A DNA stretch of 64,000 nt. Origin: Trichoplax adhaerens. Its lineage: Eukaryota; Placozoa; Uniplacotomia; Trichoplacea; Trichoplacidae. The stretch covers positions 274,007 through 338,006 of the forward strand of contig NW_002060962.1 of assembly GCF_000150275.1 (NCBI RefSeq). The letters are read 5' to 3'. Made by a program: the position numbers and the translations under genes. Within the stretch, counting starts at the first letter, position 1; each line of letters begins with the position of its first letter. Below are positions 1-11,936 of the stretch, one piece after another. Below the pieces are notes generated by a model. The model was not told the DNA's origin. It saw nothing but the letters and a program-made list of their open reading frames with translations, and searched no databases.

Positions 1-2
1 AA

Positions 3-269
3 AACAACCATGCACATAGTAGGGTGTTTGCACCTTTAGTAGGAATTGCAGAAGACCCAGTGACTGGATCATCTCAAGGTCCATTGACTGCTTATATGGT
101 TCAAAATGGAATGGTTCCACAATCATTAAGCAAAGTTAACACAGAACAAGGGGATTTTGTAGGTAGACCTGGACGTGCAACTGTTTATATACTTGGAAGA
201 GACCCTATAGAGGTCAAAGTTTCCGGCCCTGCATTCCATGTATTTTCTGCTGATATGCAGATACCTTAA
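3..269 (+). CDS. PhzF-family isomerase-like protein, C-terminal part (5' truncated by window edge)
   Basis: The frame is open from base 3 to the stop at 267-269 and gives the last 88 residues. It contains the family motif F-A-P-x-x-G-I-x-E-D-P-V-T-G-S, which in PhzF proteins carries an active-site Asp and the Gly/Ser phosphate- or carboxylate-binding loop. A G-R-P-G-R turn and a beta-strand-rich end follow, as in the second half of the diaminopimelate-epimerase-like fold. PhzF-type proteins (PBLD in animals) are presumed isomerases whose substrate in animals is unsettled. No start codon is visible because the gene enters from the left edge; the ATG at 10 is out of frame. The family call is secure; the exact substrate is not inferable. 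Confidence 0.85.
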   Translation, partial: NNHAHSRVFAPLVGIAEDPVTGSSQGPLTAYMVQNGMVPQSLSKVNTEQGDFVGRPGRATVYILGRDPIEVKVSGPAFHVFSADMQIP

Positions 270-2387
270 ACTATTGTAGAACATACGACTATCTATCGAG
301 AATGCATTTTGTAATTGGTAAGTCATTATTGAACGAGAAGAACTTATAACGTAATCTTTCTATATTTATTTATAAAAATAGCCGATAACGTCTTTACAAT
401 GCTATGTTTTATGTTAGGTGATAATCTGTCTTATTAATCTCTTCTTACTGTTATCTGAGATGAGTAGCAAGCATTTCTTCTCCTTCTTATGGTGTTCGTA
501 CTAACAAAAATGATACGATGTAAATCATAATCTAATTTCAACTTTAATTACCAACGCATAAATTTCGATCTCACTAATCCATTAATCATGCTTCCAATCG
601 GATGAAATTAAATCTACCGAATGTATTATCTAAACTGTTATGGATGTGAAATAACAATAATGTTAATAAAAAAAGTAAATCCGTAAAAATGTGAGTATTA
701 TTATCGAAATTCGATACATTGATTGGCGACAATAGGCAAATTTTAAAATATTCAGAATGATAAGAAAAATGCCCTTGATGATATATTTAGACGATATACT
801 GTATAGAGTATGGCATCGGAGGGCTCAAGGTGGCCACAGGTCACTCAAATTCTAAATATTACTGGAGATATACATACAGTAAATAAAATGAAATACTAAG
901 CGACATCTTTATAATCTTCGTTCAATAATGTAAAACAGAAGTGCTTTCAGTAGTTATCACTTAAAGAATCTAGCACTGTAGTTAACTTAGTATGCTGTTT
1001 GGCGATACATTACAAGAGTTGGCTCTTTAAACGCATCTGAAGACGCTACAAGTACGTCTTAAATGTTGTTAGTTATATACTCGTTATGATACATTTTACT
1101 GTACCGGCTTTCTATTGCTTTAGTATGGCACACTCATCGTGTCTGATTGCAGCACTGAAACTCCCGATTTCTTTTTTACAATTATAAGATACTGATAAGA
1201 AGTTATAGCAAGATTATAGTATATACGTAATGTCACAAAATACGTTGCTCTACGTCAATTCGATATGAATCAAATGTGATGATAACTTTTCGCTATAAGT
1301 TTAAAATTTCCCTGTAAATTTTAGTATAGGATGTCGGCAGTTTACGTAATGAATTGAATGTCAAATTGACAGGTTGTGCTGAGTTTTAGTTGTCTCATCA
1401 CTAAAACATGCAGATTAAAGTTTAGAATTTTCTTTAATGTGAACTATCACTGTTTGATAGTGTCCGAAAGAGTATTCTTAAGCTATCTGTCGATAGCTTA
1501 AGAATTAAATATTTATACTTTTTATTTAATAGATAAAATCAAGATATAGTACACGTACCTTTTGAGCATTTATTATACTGATTACCATCCTTAACTTATG
1601 ACATAAAACGAAACCAGAAAATTCCATTATATTTTTGTAGTAAATTTAGTGAGTTATGATTAGACGATTGATAACCGTATCAAAATCAGCATATGATAAA
1701 ATAGCTTAATTTTACATTAGTAGAACGAAGAAATTATATGAATAGCTATCAATTCTGCTGAACTCTTGCATGGTTTTACCCGATGCTGCAAGTGCAGGTA
1801 GCCAAACTATAACTTTAAAGTCTTAAATAGCTAGCTATTCGATATCAGCTGTTTCTAACCCAATAGTCAAAAACTGACTACTATCTAAAACAGTTAATTT
1901 TGCCGAAATAATAATACGGTACTTCACCAGACATAGTATAGTGGAGTCATATATAGATACGTAAATATCGTGACACAGCAACCATATACTGTGTAATATA
2001 GAAAGAGAAAGCAGATAATCGAAATAATTTAATTAACCCGACATAAATAACGTAGTAAATATGAATAATAAATTGTTTCTATTTTTCAAAACTCAACTTA
2101 CTATATTAATATACAATTTTAATCTTTTGTTGAAACATCATTTCTTAAATATTGCATAAGATTTCAAATTTCGACTACTAGCAATAATACTTGCCTTCAA
2201 ATTATGGACGACTGTTGCAGTTGATATTGACAATTAGATAGCATGAAAATACCGAACTGAACATCGTACAGTATATAGAATTAAATCAGAATCGCTCTTA
2301 TTTGACATCGGATATACTATCACGTAAGTAGAGACTACTGTCCTAAAAAATTTGTCATCTCTAATATAAGCCAATGAATAAGAAGTA
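270..2387. other. intergenic, AT-rich, nothing recognised
   Basis: Tail-to-tail spacer between the PhzF-like gene (+) and the first transporter (-). It is AT-rich with stops in all frames. I see no coding exon, RNA gene or long repeat. A short inverted repeat around 1478-1503 (TTCTTAAGCTATC / GATAGCTTAAGAA) is the only local structure. Confidence 0.6.
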
Positions 2388-5300
2388 TCATACCTCAGTT
2401 GCTCGACTGACAGATTTGTTACTGTCAAAGAAAATCTCAATTTCTTCTAATGTCTTACCTTTGGTCTCAGGTACAAAATAATATACAAATATTGCGGCGA
2501 GAAAGTTAAATCCAGAAAATATCCAAAGTACACCTTGTATAGAAATTATTTCACCTATAGGTAGAAATCCATAGCTGACTAGAAATCCCCCAGTCCAACC
2601 AATTCCGGCGCAGATACCGCCTACTTTACCGCGTACTCGTGATGGTAGGACTTCCGACATAACAAGATACGGTATTGAGCCCCATACACAATTAAAAGCC
2701 ATAAAAAATGTAAATACACTAACCAACGCCAGCCAACTAGGGTTCAGAGATGCAGTATCAAGTAGGTGAAAGTAAAGCCCAAACGTAAAACTGCTCAACG
2801 ACATCACTACGCTTCCACATGACAATAAAACCACCCTACCGAATCGGGCAGCTAGAAAATACCCGATAATGCTAGAAACTAGCTGAGATGTAGCAGCAAT
2901 AAGATTTACCTAGGTAATTAGAGCAAGTCCATTATATGGAGTGATTAGTAAATATTACAGCATAAGGAAGGTAAATTTAACAAAGGTTAAGAAAGGTAAG
3001 ACGCTAAACGCATAATGGTTACAATTGAAACAACACAAAATTTAGATAAAATGGTACATGAAAGTATAGTTTTAGATGTTTTCGGTACTTTATGAAGCAG
3101 TAGATTACGAGGGCACTTAAACGTATATCTATCGATAGCTACCTATAATCAGCTATATACACACTCTACATGTACATCATTTCTATAATATTAAAAGTCG
3201 TTAAATGGTACACTAACCACATCACTATCTTTAAATCCAGCTCTTTCGAAAATATAAGTGCAAAAGAACATGACAGGATTTATACCAGTAGCCTGTTGGA
3301 AAATAGTTAATGCTATACTGATTAAAAAAGGCTTTCGAATACTAGGGGAAAAAAGTTCTGAGTAGCCAACATTTTTCGTATTTTTGACGAGTTTTATTTC
3401 CTCTAGTTCATAATTAATATTAGCATCCGGTCCTCGTAACCATCTAAGGGTATAAAGTATAAATAATGATATAATAAATAGGAAATAATAAGCTTATTCA
3501 TTCAAAATTTAGAGGCGCAGCACTAAAAAATTGTAATAAATGAGTTCCATTTGATAGTGATGTCAATCCATCGGAAAAAGAAGTGCTATTTATTTACCAA
3601 AATTGTTTACTCTATCAGAGCAATAATTAGCTGTAACTATAGGTTTGCCATTAAATCATGATTTAATTGTTATTCTATCTTATCAGAGCGGCATCATAGG
3701 TATACTAGTAATGATGGCGCTAAGTCAATTGCAAGAAACCTAACCTTCGAAATGGAATATCAATTTCATCTTACGTGGTGAAGGTCTGATTTTATATAGA
3801 TGATACCGTAGTGGTATCTTTCATCTACAAGCCGAAATGTATAGTATAGTACCTTAATGTGTCAGAAGCTAACTCTTCATAGCCGTTGGATATCAGCCAA
3901 CGAGGAGTTTCTGGCATAAACATCATGCTGAACGCCAGGATAGTAGCAATAACTTGACCTGCAACGGCTAAGAAATTCCAACTAACCAACATGCCTATAG
4001 CAGCACCAATGGTAGCACCAGCAGTCACTCCAACTTGAAGGAAAGCACCAAACATGCCACGTTTGGAAGCTGGTGCGATTTCAGAAAGATAAACCTAAGT
4101 TAATTGCCCCAAAAATCGATTACCATCATTTATTACTAATAGTAGATAAAATTTACTTATTTTTTATCAATTCTTGTCAATGATTCCAATGTTTCGAAAC
4201 GATATTTAATTTTAGATATCTAATAAAATTTATCTTAAGTGACAGAAACTAACAGAGCATGCAATGGATGCTATGCCAACGGAAATGCCGGTGAGGATTC
4301 GACCAATGTACAACGATGTGACACTCTGAGCGTACATGATTGCTACCCAACCAATCGATGAAGGTATGGATAAGAAAATTATAGCACTTTGTCGACCATA
4401 AATATCTACAAGATAGCCACCAAAGAAACTTCCTATTAGAGCTCCCAGTAGCGGTAAAGCCTAAATTCATTATAATTATAATAATAATACAGAAATTGAA
4501 ATATTTTCATGGTGTAGTAGTACAGCATGTTGGACGTCGTTATTGATAGGTTTCACTGTGTAAGCCGAGTGGCCAACTAAGAGTACTATGAAATGTAATT
4601 TTATTAAAAATAACTGTGATCCATAGCGCCTAAAAAACGCCAAAGTATTCTAACTTGTATTGCATTTTAGCATTCGCCACGACAATACATAGTGAATTAA
4701 CAACAGTATCGTAGTGTGCAACTTTGTTTAGTTAACACCCTTCGACATTTACTCTATAATCAGCTGGAATACTTTACAATGAGTATTTTGTAAAATTTGT
4801 TTTCACTTTTATAGGTATTGTTGTAATTTGTGATGCCATTTATTCTCCCGTTGTAATCCTATTACTTTCGCTAAGGCTTTGATTTAATAAATAGTAATAG
4901 ATTGGTGTAAGCTGCAGTAAAGTAAAGATAACTATGATTGCAATGATAATGATTCTACTTTACTGGCCCGTACCCGTACGTAAATTATTATTTGCAGCAT
5001 CGTCGTGTCGATAACTGTAGCAAAAATTTTAGCGTGCTTTACTCTATTTTTTTAAATAAGAAGATGAAAATATCACCCATCCAAAGATCACTCTTGTATT
5101 TCATCATTAAGTACAGTACAATCAGCACAATGGAGTATATGATATACCATCGTATAGACAATCATGCTCTATCATCATCAGGAGAACAATTTTAAAATAC
5201 TGTACAGTCGATTTAGAGTGATTGATAAATCATTTTTGGAAGGCATTCTCAAACATGGAATAGTAAATAAGACATAAGCAATCTCAGATCAACATGAATA

Positions 5301-6542
5301 TTGATCCGTAATTTCAATATTGTTAAACTTGATTATGGATTTATCTTTCTGATGGTAGATAACGATAGGAGAATTGTTACAAAGATGTACGCGTATAAAG
5401 AAGACGTAAGTGGTACAAAAGAACTTTTAATCTGACAGTGAATGATAAAACGATTTAATCATCAAAACTACAACTGCCAGGATATTCTGTCAGTATTGCA
5501 AGTGATATTTTGAAGTCCACGATAGTAGTGCGATCCAGTAGTTTTCAATTACCATACACAAGTATGTCGATGAATCAAAATACTCATTGTTAATAAGCAA
5601 TTCAAGAAATAAACGACTATACAAACTATCAATAATGGAATAAGACATGTGTACAGTAGCCCTAACCATTTTGCATAAATTAACTTTGTACACTTGGTTT
5701 AATTAAGTTGTCCTACTGATACATTCATTACACATGGATTGATATTTCTGCCCCCCCCAAAAAATGAAGAAATCATTCAATCTCACGCGGCGCAAATCCA
5801 ATTTAGGGGGATGATGCAGGACACCAATTTGATTTACGCCGCGTGAGATTGGACAAATCCAATTTACGGGGATGATGCATATTACTGTACATATGATCGC
5901 AGGACACAAATTTGATTTGCACCGCGTGAGATTGGGCGAATTTCTTGATTTTTTTTTCAGATGTGTCAATACATGTCTAATTTCAAAAATGATGTATCAG
6001 CAGGACAGTTTAATTAACAGTAAATCAAGTTTACAAAGTAATTTATGCAAAACGGTTGGGGATAGCGTACAGTACTGGAGTACTACTGTACAAGTACTCT
6101 GTACTTTTAGGGTTTTTCATTCAGCATGTAGCCATCTGAATTCTTACGATTAAAACAGGACGTATATTACTAGTACACGCTAGTCATTCAAAGTACAGCA
6201 AGCACAGAAAGTGAAATGTGTGAATATGTTACTTACACCAAATAATGAGGATGAATTCTCATCTAATCGCAGTGCACCCATGTGATTCGCCATCAATTGA
6301 GGAATAGCAGGAGCGGAATACTCAAACACAAATCCAAAATTGATCGTCCCTATCATTGCTATCAACGCTGCTAGAAATGTGTTCTTATTGGGCATCGTTA
6401 CTTGTTGCTTTTCTAAACCGGCATGATCGTAGCCAATGACGGTAATATTTCTCGATCGTGAAGTGGTAGAAGAATTGTGGCGAGCGCCTTCGCCATTTGC
6501 TTTCATTTTTTCAGTATAGAAGTGGTTGCTTTCTTGACCCAT
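2388..6542 (-). CDS. GLUT/SLC2-type sugar transporter, paralogue A (five exons)
   Basis: Predicted 12-TM facilitative hexose (or trehalose, Tret1-like) transporter of the major facilitator superfamily, 500 aa. Exons: 6542-6237, 4460-4254, 4094-3853, 3443-3218, 2909-2388; all junctions GT-AG and in frame. The start is the first ATG of the open frame (6542). Visible family marks are GRQ after TM2, GRILTGISVG, PETPRWL in the central loop, QQATGIN in TM7, WGSIPY in TM10 and PETKGK before the C-tail. TM1 reads F-G-F-V-F-E-Y-S-A-P-A-I-P, the GLUT6/8 and Tret1 style. The usual Pro before V-Y-[IL]-[SA]-E is Ser, and the loop-8 D-R-x-G-R is A-R-F-G-R. Intron 1 (about 1.8 kb) hosts a mobile element. 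Class certain, substrate unknown. Confidence 0.87.
5660..6061. mobile_element. MITE-like element with terminal inverted repeats, copy 1 (in intron 1 of transporter A)
   Basis: The ends are inverted copies of one another: left CCCTAACCATTTTGCATAAA and right, read on the other strand, CCCCAACCGTTTTGCATAAA. The match continues for about 80 bases through the ATGTATCAG(T/C)AGGACA segments. Possible TA target duplications lie at 5657-5658 and 6063-6064. Inside is a second fold-back: CTCACGCGGCGCAAATC near 5780 pairs with GATTTACGCCGCGTGAG near 5830, and a third copy of that arm lies near 5915. There is no transposase frame, so if mobile it was non-autonomous. A second copy lies at 8062-8282. Confidence 0.65.
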
Positions 6543-6790
6543 TGTCCTCCAAATGAGTACTGTATCAAGACTATCGTTGAGTATCTTGCCCAATTCGATT
6601 ACAGTAATGTAGTATTCACTGTAGATCTGCAATGCAAGTTGCGATGATGTTTTATCCAGGCTCTGGCTAAATTAGCCTATCGTAAAAGTTGAAATCATTT
6701 TGATGATGTGGTGGAGTGAAATGGAATTCAATATTAAATATCGACAACATGCCACAGCAGCTAATACCTGGGTGTACCATACTGTACAGT

Positions 6791-6838
6791 GTACAGTGTA
6801 CAGTACAGTACTCAACGACTTCGTACTGTACACTGTAC
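6791..6838. repeat. perfect 16-bp GTAC hairpin
   Basis: GTACAGTGTACAGTAC (6791-6806) is followed after 16 bases by its exact reverse complement GTACTGTACACTGTAC (6823-6838). It belongs to the dispersed GTAC-palindrome family seen throughout the window, and lies just upstream of transporter A. Confidence 0.8.
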
Positions 6839-7104
6839 GGCCCAGATTGACGGCAGAGGTTCGTTTCGATTTTGTCCTAATCCGGCAGTAGACAGCAAAA
6901 ATATGGACATGGATATTAACGAAGAGAAACTTTTCTCAGGATCTACGCTTAACTGATCATGTATGAGTAACATCTGGAAAAATCCGGACTCTAGGATATA
7001 AGTAATAATATTTGTACGTTCGGATTTTTCCGGACTATAGCAAGCCTAATAAGGGTTAACTTGAGTAGTCCACATACATTTAGTATAGCAGTGGAGAGCA
7101 AATA

Positions 7105-7512
7105 GATTGACTTGGATATTAACGAAGAGAAACTTTTCTCAGGATCTAGCTAGGTGGCATGATAAGATTTTAACTTGAGTAGTCCACATACATTGGTGTA
7201 GTGGTCCTTGTAGCTGTATAATAAGAACAGGAGTTGAGGTCCAACGTGGTAATAATGAATTAATTGATGAATTCAATTAATCCAAGGGTTGAAATAATAT
7301 TATCATGTGTACAATACTGTATACTGCACCGGGACTGTACTCTTGAGAAAAGTTTCTCAGGATCTAGCTAGGTGGCATGATAAGATTTTAACTTGAGTAG
7401 TCCACATACATTGGTGTAGTGGTCCTTGTAGCTGTATAATAAGAACAGGAGTTGAGGTCCAACGTGGTAATAATGAATTAATCAATGAATTCAACTAAAA
7501 TAATATTATCAT
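7105..7512. repeat. direct repeat, two copies of about 160 bp plus fragments
   Basis: A block starting TTTCTCAGGATCTAGCTAGG runs from 7135 to about 7303 and again, nearly identical, from 7352 to about 7512, an offset of 217. The second copy has lost a few bases near its end. Pieces of the same unit occur just upstream: GATATTAACGAAGAGAAAC at about 6912 as well as 7115, and AACTTGAGTAGTCCACATAC at about 7060, 7172 and 7391. No coding frame spans it. It sits in the spacer between transporters A and B. Confidence 0.8.
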
Positions 7513-8061
7513 ACGGGCTAATGTACACATTGTACAAGTGTGCGCCATATTCTAAATTCTTCAGATTTTTCAATGGCAAAGTAGAAAGAAATTAAATATT
7601 GCTGTGTGCCTTAACACTATTCTTGCATAGATGATAGCAGTAGCTACTAGCTACTGACATGTTGGTGTAAAGTACGGTATTTTGGACCTTAGTTTTAGTC
7701 CTATTTTTTTCGCCATTTTCTCTATCTAAAGAAAAAATAAGCATGCTTGTATATTGTACTTATATACTTGCACCTTCTTACTTTTGGCCACTTTCGCAAT
7801 TCTCTCTCTGCTCTGCTTATAACACAGTCCTGTAGCGGTCCATAATTAACTTGTAAACACAGATGATTACACACATCACCAACCCTCCCTCCCTCCACTA
7901 ATTATAATTAATCAAAACTTTACGGCCTGCTGGTATTTTTATATAGCCTGAAGGCTCAACAGCGGATTATACAATCGTAATAGAATTACTTTCAAATCTT
8001 TCAGTCGACTGTGGAAAGACCAGTCTTGCAAGGTACATAAAGTTGTCGTGTACACTGTACG

Positions 8062-8282
8062 CTAGGCCGAACCATTTTGCAAACAGTATATTACTTGGTA
8101 CACTTCGTTCAAGCTGTCTCGCTGGTATATTAGACATGTATTGACATAGTTAAAAAAAAAACCAAGAAATCGCGCGGCACAAATCAAATTTGTGTCCTGC
8201 ATCATCCCGTGACTACTAATGTATCAGCAGGAGAGGTTCAGCCAAGTATACAAAGTAATTTATGCAACATAGTTACGGCTAG
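8062..8282. mobile_element. MITE-like element, copy 2 (short form)
   Basis: The ends CTAGGCCGAACCATTTTGCA and, on the other strand, CTAGCCGTAACTATGTTGCA form imperfect terminal inverted repeats related to those of the element at 5660-6061. The two copies also share ATGTATCAGCAGGA, ACAAAGTAATTTATGCAA and an inverted version of the GATGATGCAGGACACAAATT core (8172-8211). TA dinucleotides flank both ends. It is about 180 bp shorter than copy 1, by loss of one internal fold-back arm set. No protein frame. Confidence 0.6.
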
Positions 8283-9177
8283 AATAGAGTAGAGCCAGAG
8301 TAAGAGCAGCAATGGATGAATGAATGAATTAAGGCAGAAGAGCTATGCACGGCACAGTTGAGAAAAATACTTTACACTGCAAATAAAAGTATGGTGCGGC
8401 GTTGAAGAAAATCTCAATGACTAAATCAAAATGGATTTTATCGTTGGCTAAACCAAGATCTTCTTTTAATAGTCCACGGCTAAATTAATGCACGCTTAGA
8501 AACGTCCAAATTGAAAATCATTTCAAACTGATTCCAAAAACTGTTCACTAATAGAACATGCAAAATAATCAGAATTAGACGACAGATCAATTCTCTCTAG
8601 CCTCCATTTTACTCCACAATCACGTCATCCACAGCATCGAAATATCGGAAATGAAGACGCAATATTGAATTCAATTTTAAACATCGAAACATGTAACATG
8701 CGTATAACATTTTCAATCATGGATCCGCATATACTCTTTTACGTAGATAAAAGGTAGATTTACATCTGTTGAAAAATAAACCTTACAGTAAATTTAATTT
8801 TTAATTAGAAATTGGATATGATTAATCTAATTATCCGATGGAAATATCCTCATTTAGTCTTTTTGTTATTAGTCGAAAATTCAAGTACTTATTTGGCAGC
8901 ACTTACCAATATATCAACTATAAATTACATCTTCATCCATTACAAATATAAAGATATAGAATGAGTACAAAGTTTCCTAACACCGTCAACATTTTCCCTT
9001 TTTAGTGATACAACATGAACGTTAGTAGTTGTAAATAAGATTTGATCCATAATAAAAATATATATATATAGTCAAATTCTATACACGTATAAATTCAAGG
9101 TATTTAATAAGACTCTAATGTAATCCATTCTCTCTATAAGTACGAGTATAATGTAATAGAGAGATATCTGTAATGTG
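8283..9177. other. spacer downstream of transporter B, nothing recognised
   Basis: AT-rich spacer between the mobile element and the stop codon of transporter B. I see no exon, RNA gene or ordered repeat. Confidence 0.5.
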
Positions 9178-11936
9178 CTAGACCATCGTTGTTTTATCCA
9201 TCCTCTTCTTTTTATCGAAAATTTTTTCAATATCCGAAAACTTTTTACCTTTGGTTTCTGGTACACAGTAAAAGACAATAATTGCAATTAATACGTTGAG
9301 GCCTGTATAAAACCATAAACTCCCTTGAACTGATATTGCCTGTGCCAGCGGTAAAAAAGCGTAACTAGCAGCAAATGCTGCTAAAAAACCAACGCTGGCA
9401 GATAGTCCAGATGCCACACCACGTACCCTGAGAGGCAGTATTTCGCTCATTATAGCGTATGCTAATCCTCCCCATGAAATATTAAATCCCAACACATATC
9501 CACATGTACTAATGAAGCTTAACCAAAGTAGATTTAATGACATTGCTTCTAATAAATAAAAGTAAACTCCCAATAGAGCTCCAGAAACAGTCATCAGCGC
9601 GCTACAACTTAATAGCAGTTTCACTCTACTAAATCGACCAGCCAAAGCATAGCCGACGCCACTACCAACAAATTGTGATATCGCCATAATCAAAATAATC
9701 TAAGGGTAGAAAAATATTCATTCAGAAAATATAAGTTATGCTGAAAGAGAGCAATAAGACAACTAGATGATACGTTAGCAATGTATGCGTAGGCTGCCAT
9801 GGTAATAAGCGTTTTTAGTTAGAAAACACTTACAGCATTAGTATCATGGACTAAAGCTACTATATCTGGTACAACTTTAATTATTAAAGCTCAATCAATA
9901 ATTATCCTTACCAGGCGAAAATCTTGAAAACCTGCCATTCGAAGTATGTACGGACAAAAGAATAAAACGGAATGAAAACCTGTCCATTTTTGAGCTATAA
10001 GTAAGAATAGACTGATCAAGAATGGTTTTCGAACTGAAGGAGACCATAACTCCGAATATTTAATTTGTTGGCGGTGTTTCAAACTCTCAATTTCTGTTAG
10101 TTCAAAGTTGATGTTTGCTTCAGGTCCTCGAAGTCGTCTGTAATAGATCAACAAGATCACTGTTTAATATTACAAGTAGAAATCAACAGTAACAACTGTA
10201 ATAGCTATCCAGCTGTAAAATCGTTTGCTACCTTAACGTATCAATAGCTGTTTTACGATAGCCATTAGCAATTAACCAATGTGGTGATTCAGGCATAAAT
10301 ACCATTCCTATCGCTAATATGGTTGCGATTGCTTGCCCCGCTATTGCTGAGTATCTCCAAGTAGTAATCATGCCAATGGAAGCATTAAGAATATATCCAG
10401 TTGAAATAGCAAATTGAATAGACCCTCCGAGTAAACCACGCATTGAGGCAGTGGATATTTCCGACATGTAGACCTAAATTAGGGATGAGCTATAGTTTAT
10501 AACTCTTTCAATAACTATCTACAATAATATGTTATACTACAATGTCTGTATAACATAGTGTTAATCTTACCGAGTAAGATACAGATGACATCCCAAGAGA
10601 AATGCCTGTTAATATTCGGCCAGCAAGTAATGCTGTAACTGTCTGAGCAGACACAATTATAAACCATCCAATAGTAGCTGGTATGGAGAGTGTGATGAGA
10701 GTACATTGCCTGCCGAAATGATCTATCATCCTGCCAGCTATGATACTTCCGATAAAGGCACCCAACATAATTAGAGACTATATAACAGAAAGGATTGACT
10801 CAATTTCCTTAAACATTCAATTAATTGACTACTAATGGATAGAAAATAACATTCTATCTGAAAGATGGGATTTTTAGTAACTGAAATTTAGTCCGTCGTA
10901 TGAATTAATCACTGCAGTCGATTATGATTAGATGAGCAATTAAGTATTGCAATAGAATCGCTCGTTAATATACGGGTTTTAAGATACTAAAGGGATAAAA
11001 TGAATTTAATCCTGTCTTGAAAGATGCAATTTTCGGTGATTGGAATTGAGTCAGTCAAATGAATTAGTCATTGTAGCTGATTAAGAAAATAGTTAAATAG
11101 TACAATCGACTCATTCATCAATATACTTGTACTGATATAAAATAGACAATTTCTAGATAAAATGATATATTATGGATACATGTACACATTTCAATTTTGA
11201 CTGATTAAACGGATAAAGTGAAATTGATCCGTTTTAAATGAACACAAATGGGAAGATCGCAAAAAATTGACTAGCAAAAACGTTACCAAAATCAAATTGT
11301 TAATGGTTAATTTAATCGTTAACTGCGGTAATAATTAACGAAAAGGTAATTAGAACAGAAAACAAAAGCTTGGATGTATCGTTGCACTAAATCACTTTTA
11401 GGCTTGGTGAATAAGTATATGAACTTGGATTAACAAGCTGAGATGGATATACAGTTAAATACTGTACAAGTATATTTGCAACATCTTTGTATTCGCTTAA
11501 GTGCTGTATTGCCTTGGTGTGACAGTTGCTGATTAAATATCTTTAGCTAATAATGAATTGGCAATGTACTGAAAGCTATGGCTCAATATAATAACAGTAG
11601 AATATACTGTAGTTTGGCACTACGTATACTTACACCAAACCAAGCCACAGAATTTTCACTTAATTCTATTTGAGCTTCATCGGTCGTCAACTGGGGTATA
11701 GCCAGCGCGGTATATCCTAGCATATATCCAAAACTAATTAAACTAAGGGAAGCTATAGCAGTGGCAATAAATGGTATCTTATTTGAGGTAATATGATGTT
11801 GCTTTTCCAAGGATCTTTTGTCATAGCCAATAAACGTTTCAGTGTTAGACGATGATTCAGGAGTTTTTATGGGAAATTTACTTTGCAATTTAATTTCTTT
11901 CATTGTGAATTTATGTTCTGTAGTTTGAACTGACAT
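9178..11936 (-). CDS. GLUT/SLC2-type sugar transporter, paralogue B (five exons, divergent motifs)
   Basis: Exons: 11936-11634, 10777-10571, 10473-10232, 10137-9912, 9699-9178; 499 aa, all junctions GT-AG. Exon lengths 2 to 5 (207, 242, 226, 522) equal those of paralogue A. The 12-TM plan is intact and there is no stop or frameshift, yet several family signatures are altered. TM7 QQxxGIN is Q-K-W-T-G-F-H (residues 300-306), so the second Gln and the sugar-binding Asn are lost. PESPR is P-E-S-P-H, loop-8 D-R-x-G-R-R is G-R-F-S-R-V, and the TM10 W-G-x-I-P-W is W-G-G-L-A-Y. GRILTGISLG and PETKGK remain. It is read as a functional but diverged transporter, possibly with changed substrate, or one early in decay. 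The start is the first ATG in frame; a non-ATG extension upstream is open. Confidence 0.83.

Noticed and set aside
5872-6153. 93-codon plus-strand frame in transporter A intron 1
   Set aside because: Runs through the inverted-repeat element; composition follows the repeat.
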